Source: Blastomyces gilchristii SLH14081
Lineage: Eukaryota; Ascomycota; Eurotiomycetes; Onygenales; Ajellomycetaceae
Length of the DNA stretch: 64,000 nucleotides
NCBI RefSeq assembly: GCF_000003855.2
Contig: NW_003101680.1
Span: 2,394,815 to 2,458,814, forward strand
Direction: 5' to 3'
The notes below the pieces were generated by a model. It saw nothing but the letters and a program-made list of their open reading frames with translations, ran no database searches and had not been told where the DNA came from. Both the position numbers and the translations under genes were made by a program. This document shows, in pieces, positions 59,733-64,000 of this stretch (position 1 is the first letter of the stretch; each line of letters starts with the position of its first letter).

Positions 59733-62700
59733 CTATAAAAATGTTCATTATCTTCTTATTAGAAAATGATTATTCACATATTATCTTCTCATTAGAAATG
59801 ATTATTTATTGAGAGATATCTGAATATGTAATAACACATAAGAAATAGAGAAATAGTCAAACAGTTAAGCAGACACTGAGTTCTCAGATAGAAGCTTGTT
59901 CATCAGTCACTCTGACCCTGTAATAAGATCTTATAAGAGAATGTTAGTGAAAGACCTGAGAGTTCTGACACTCAGATGTATAAGAATACAATTACACTTC
60001 TTCAGATTTCACAGGTATCACACATCTGATGATTGATATAATCATGTCTAATGATAATATGAAACTCTTAAATGTGAGCATAGACATGATATCACAGTGA
60101 CTCTGAGCAATGTTGAAATTATAACAGCAACAGATAGCAGACATGCATATAACTTAACAACTTCAATATGAAGAGATTCAATGATTAACTCATGCAATTT
60201 CAACATCTACAGAATTGAATATAAAAGCACTGAAAGAATGCTTAGATGCTCTTACATATTTCAATACTTCTGATCTCACTCTCTACTCATCATAGAGAAT
60301 GGAAATGCTTGTGAAACTGAGTATAGATGAAGATATCATCAGTTCATTAATTAATCATGATTGATATATCAATGAATAATTGAAAGATTGCATGAAACAG
60401 AAGTTTCATTCATAAATGAAAGCATGTGAATCAGTGTTGTGAACATCTGATAATATTATATAACATCTTGATATCCTGTTCTGAGATACTGTTATACAAC
60501 AGAAAGTATTAGATTGATTACAGAGCATCTGACAGAGAAATACTTCTCTTATAACATTCATTTCTGACTTCAACACCAAGATTCTAGAAGCAGGTGATCA
60601 ATCTTGAAAGAATTGAATAAAGATTAGCATGCTTAAGAAGACATTGACTTTCAAACTCTTACAGATTCTTATAAGTGTAAACAAAGACCAGACTTATGAA
60701 GACTTCTGCACATGGCTTCAGACATTGAATGACTGTCTTATCAAGCTCAAGAGTATACAGAACAGTGACAGAAGATGTTACATCTCAGTCACTCATATAT
60801 CTGCACTGAAGAGAAGTAACAGCAATGATGCAGATGTTATGAACTGAATAGATTTAAATATCTATGTATAAGCAAGAGTTTTCACTGTTTGAACAGGCTT
60901 TTGAGTCTCTGAGATCACTTTCAAAGAAGTCACTGATTGATGTCAATGTGAAGTGTGCATCAACTGTAACTAATCAGAACATATTGCTTTCAACTGCTGA
61001 TTAATCTATATGTCTTCTTATTTAAAGAATGAATCAGTGTCTGTCCATGTCAATCACATTACATTAGAGAAAGATTTGAAAGATAACTATAAGAATGTCT
61101 CAGTGAAACAGAGAAAAGATTAGCTTCTGTTCAAATTTACAAACAGAAGCTTAAAGAGGTCAGATGACAATAATTTGAAGAGAAAATGACAATGAATGTA
61201 ATTCTTGTATCTACTATGATTGATAATATGTATAATATGAAAGTCATGATAGACAGTGATCTATGTCACTATGCAATGATAAAATCTTCAGTTATAAGAT
61301 ATCATAATCTTCAGTGTATCTCTTTATCAAAACTCTGACTTCTCACAGAATTTGATAGTTCAAAAGACATTTGTATCTGTTACATGATGAAGCTGATCAT
61401 AGATATGAAAGAACATCAATGTGAAGATATCTATATATATGAAGTTAATAATCTTGATTATAATCTTATATTAGAACTTGTCTGACTATGTGAACAAGGC
61501 ATCTTATTGAACACTTAAAACAGAAGCTTGATATTCTCTAACAATGATAGAATTCATGAAGATAATATTCATAAGACTATGAATCTTACACAGATTTCTG
61601 TCAACACTTATAAAATACTCTGAAAAAGAAGTTATTATCAAAATCACTGACAGAGTTACTAATAAGTTCACTGATAGCAGAATCATGTATCAATCTATTT
61701 CATCAGTCTGATCAATATTAAAAAGACTCTAAAAAAGTTATTCTGTATTATAATAATAGATTCTCATATAAAACTCTCTTAATAATATCATGAATATCTA
61801 GATATCTTCTGATAAGATAATATTATAAATATACTTCTCTTATAAGATTCTGAAATGAATCATGATATCAAGTTAGAGAAAAAGAATGATAAGAACTCTG
61901 AACTGTCATGAGACTCTCTTTATAACATGTTCTGAGATGAACTTCTTTTTCTTTGAAAGATACTTAATAATCTGTTGAATAAGAAATTTATATATATTAG
62001 CAACTCTTTCACTGCAGCCTCTCTTCTCTTTGCAAAGAAATCAGATAAAGAACTTCAATTCTATGTGAATTATTGAGAATTGAATAGATTAATAAAGAAA
62101 GACTATTATTCTTTATCTCTTATTAATGAAACTCTAGCTTGTATTGAATAAGCTTAATGATTTATAAAGTTAGATATTATCACTGTACTTCATAAGATCT
62201 GTATCACTGAAGAAGATGAGTGACTTACAGCATTCTGAACATAATATAATCTCTTTGAATAAGTAGTCACACTCTTTGAACTGATCAATGTCTTCAGTAC
62301 ATTTCAGAAGTATATCAACTGAGCACTTTAAGACTTTCTTAATGAATTTGTATCTACTTATCTAGATGATATCCTCATCTTCACTGATAAATTCAGAAGG
62401 AAATATCAAGAGTATGTGCAAAGAGTATTACAATAACTACAAGAAGTGAGACTATTAATTAATATTAATAAGTATGATTTTAAAGTCAAGAGTACTAAAT
62501 ACTTAGATTTTATTATAGAAGCTGATAAGAGAATCTGAATGAATTCTGAGAAGATCTCTGCTATTCTTGAATAAGAGGCTCTGTACACTGTGAAAGATGT
62601 ATAAAGCTTTATCAGATTTACTAACTTCTATCAGTGATTTATATAAAACTTCTCAGATATTATAAGATTACTTATAGAACTCACTAAGAAAGACTCAGTA

Positions 62701-64000
62701 TTTTAATAGTCAGCAGATGCTGAAGCTACATTTACACAGATAAAGAAGATATTCATTAATACTTCTCTGCTAATAATATTTGATTCTGATTATAAAACAG
62801 TTATTGAAGCTGATTTCTCTGACTATATAACAGAAGAAGTGATATTGTAATATAATAATGAAGATGTTCTACAATTATGTGTCTTTATATCTAAGAAACT
62901 GAGTCTCACTGAATGCAATTATGAGATCTATGATAAGAAACTTCTCACAATTATACACTGTTTAGAAGAATAAGACTCTGAACTCTGAAGTATCTTTAAA
63001 TTTAAGATAGTCATAGATCATAAGAATCTTAAATACTTTATAACTACTTATAAACTCACTGAATAATAGATACGATGTTCTGAGTTTTTAAATCACTTTC
63101 ATTTTACAATACACTACTGTTCTAGTAGCTAGAACCTGATGACAGATACTCTCTCATGATGAGAACAAGATATACTGCTTAATATGACAGACACACACTG
63201 AATAAACTAAGAACATCAGCTCTTAGACTTGAAGATATTGATTGATCAAGATAGAACAATTTATAACACTATATATATTTCTCTAATTAGAACATCTTCT
63301 CTCTGAACTGATACTAATATTGATATCTTCACTTTCTCTACACTGAATAAACTGTGATATATAGCAGCTCAGACTGATAAACTTCTTCAGATTCTTATTA
63401 AAGCAGTATATCAAGAAGCACTCTGATTTCTCTCAGAACTATATATAAGAATTGATATCTTAGAATATTCAATCAATGACAATAATACTCTGCAGTTTTA
63501 TAAATGATATTGAGTTCTCTACTCTGAACTTCTATACACTCAGATAATACAAGAGATATATGATTCATATATAACTAATCACTCAGATTGTGAATAATTA
63601 TATTAAATAATCTCTTGAGAGTTCTACTGATCTGAGATATTAAATAGCATTAGATATTTTATTTAAAACTGCAATTATTATTCTTCTATTATCTTATGAA
63701 AGAATCATAGAAAAGATCTACTGAAATCACTTAATATCTCTGATAGAATCTAGTGAGATGTGATAATTAACTTCACAGTTAATCTCTCTAAGAGTAAGAA
63801 TTATAGAAATATTCTGATCATTATGAACTGATTGAGTAAAAATATAATATTGAAATCTTGTAATAAGATGAATACTGAACAAGTTACTGAAGCTTTTCTA
63901 CAGAGTCTGTTCTATTGAATGCATGAATTACTGAGATTCATAGTATTAGATCAGAGCTATTAATTCATGAACACTCTCTGAATAAGAATCTGTCAAGTTC
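59427..64000 (+). mobile_element. A6: family A chromovirus, 5' LTR to integrase, runs off the window
   Basis: 5' LTR 59427-59732 (306 bp, long type). Gag includes an open stretch of 72 codons (60629-60847) and a zinc knuckle at 60956-60997; the protease Asp lies near 61249; RT keeps YLDD at 62359-62370 with both catalytic Asp; RNase H about 62700-63180; integrase from about 63600. Stops at Trp/Arg positions as in the other copies. Inserted in L4 ORF2; the TSD cannot be checked because the 3' end is outside the window. Confidence 0.9.

Overview
The window looks like a transposon graveyard from a filamentous fungus, most likely an ascomycete with RIP-like repeat mutation. It is very AT-rich. 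Almost every recognisable gene is a mobile-element gene with many in-frame stops, mostly TGA or TAA where TGG or CGA is expected. CpG, CC and GG are nearly absent over long stretches, while CA, TG, CT and AG stay common. I see no intact cellular gene, no rRNA and no free-standing functional tRNA. There are three assembly gaps (6311-6410, 28681-29213, 41907-42530). Family letters below are my own labels.

Elements recognised. Family A is a Ty3/gypsy chromovirus (gag, protease, RT, RNase H, integrase, chromodomain) with LTRs of about 270 or 306 bp: A1 1081-3743, A2 3744-4563 plus 11888-13408, A5 about 29190-34897, A3 44690-45041 plus 46126-47311, A4 49608-55314 (minus strand, complete, 5-bp TSD) and A6 59427-64000. 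Family B is a second gypsy element: B1 21717-27037, and B2 27038-37097 inserted in B1. Family C is a third gypsy element seen only from its 3' part on the minus strand (47375-49607 and 55315-55676, split by A4). The LINE is an RNase H-bearing Tad/I-like element with ORF1, ORF2 and an (AAT)n tail: L1 13409-21065 (minus), L2 37098-44623 (minus), L3 45042-46125 (plus, 5'-truncated) and L4 55706-59426 (plus, cut by A6). SINE-1 (10550-11629 plus; 22005-23078 minus) has a tRNA-like head and the same last ~330 bp as the LINE. SINE-2 (17579-18471) has a tRNA-Leu-like head. A hAT transposon (4564-11887) has an 8-bp TSD, and a 506-bp MITE relative lies at 17825-18330.

The layout is nested. The hAT sits in A2 and SINE-1a sits in the hAT. 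The MITE sits in SINE-2, and SINE-2 sits in L1. SINE-1b sits in the leader of B1, B2 sits in B1 and A5 sits in B2. L3 sits in A3, A4 sits in C and A6 sits in L4. Several insertions are proven by target-site duplications readable on both sides.

Most notable points: (1) a decayed histone H3-family gene (9623-10201) inside the hAT boundaries; (2) a long SINE sharing its 3' tail with a resident LINE; (3) a RIP-like mutation spectrum favouring CpC and CpG over CpA; (4) a recurring ~20-bp motif in intron-like positions within the hAT, its MITE and the captured gene; (5) an open antisense frame in the GC-retaining 5' end of the LINE copies.
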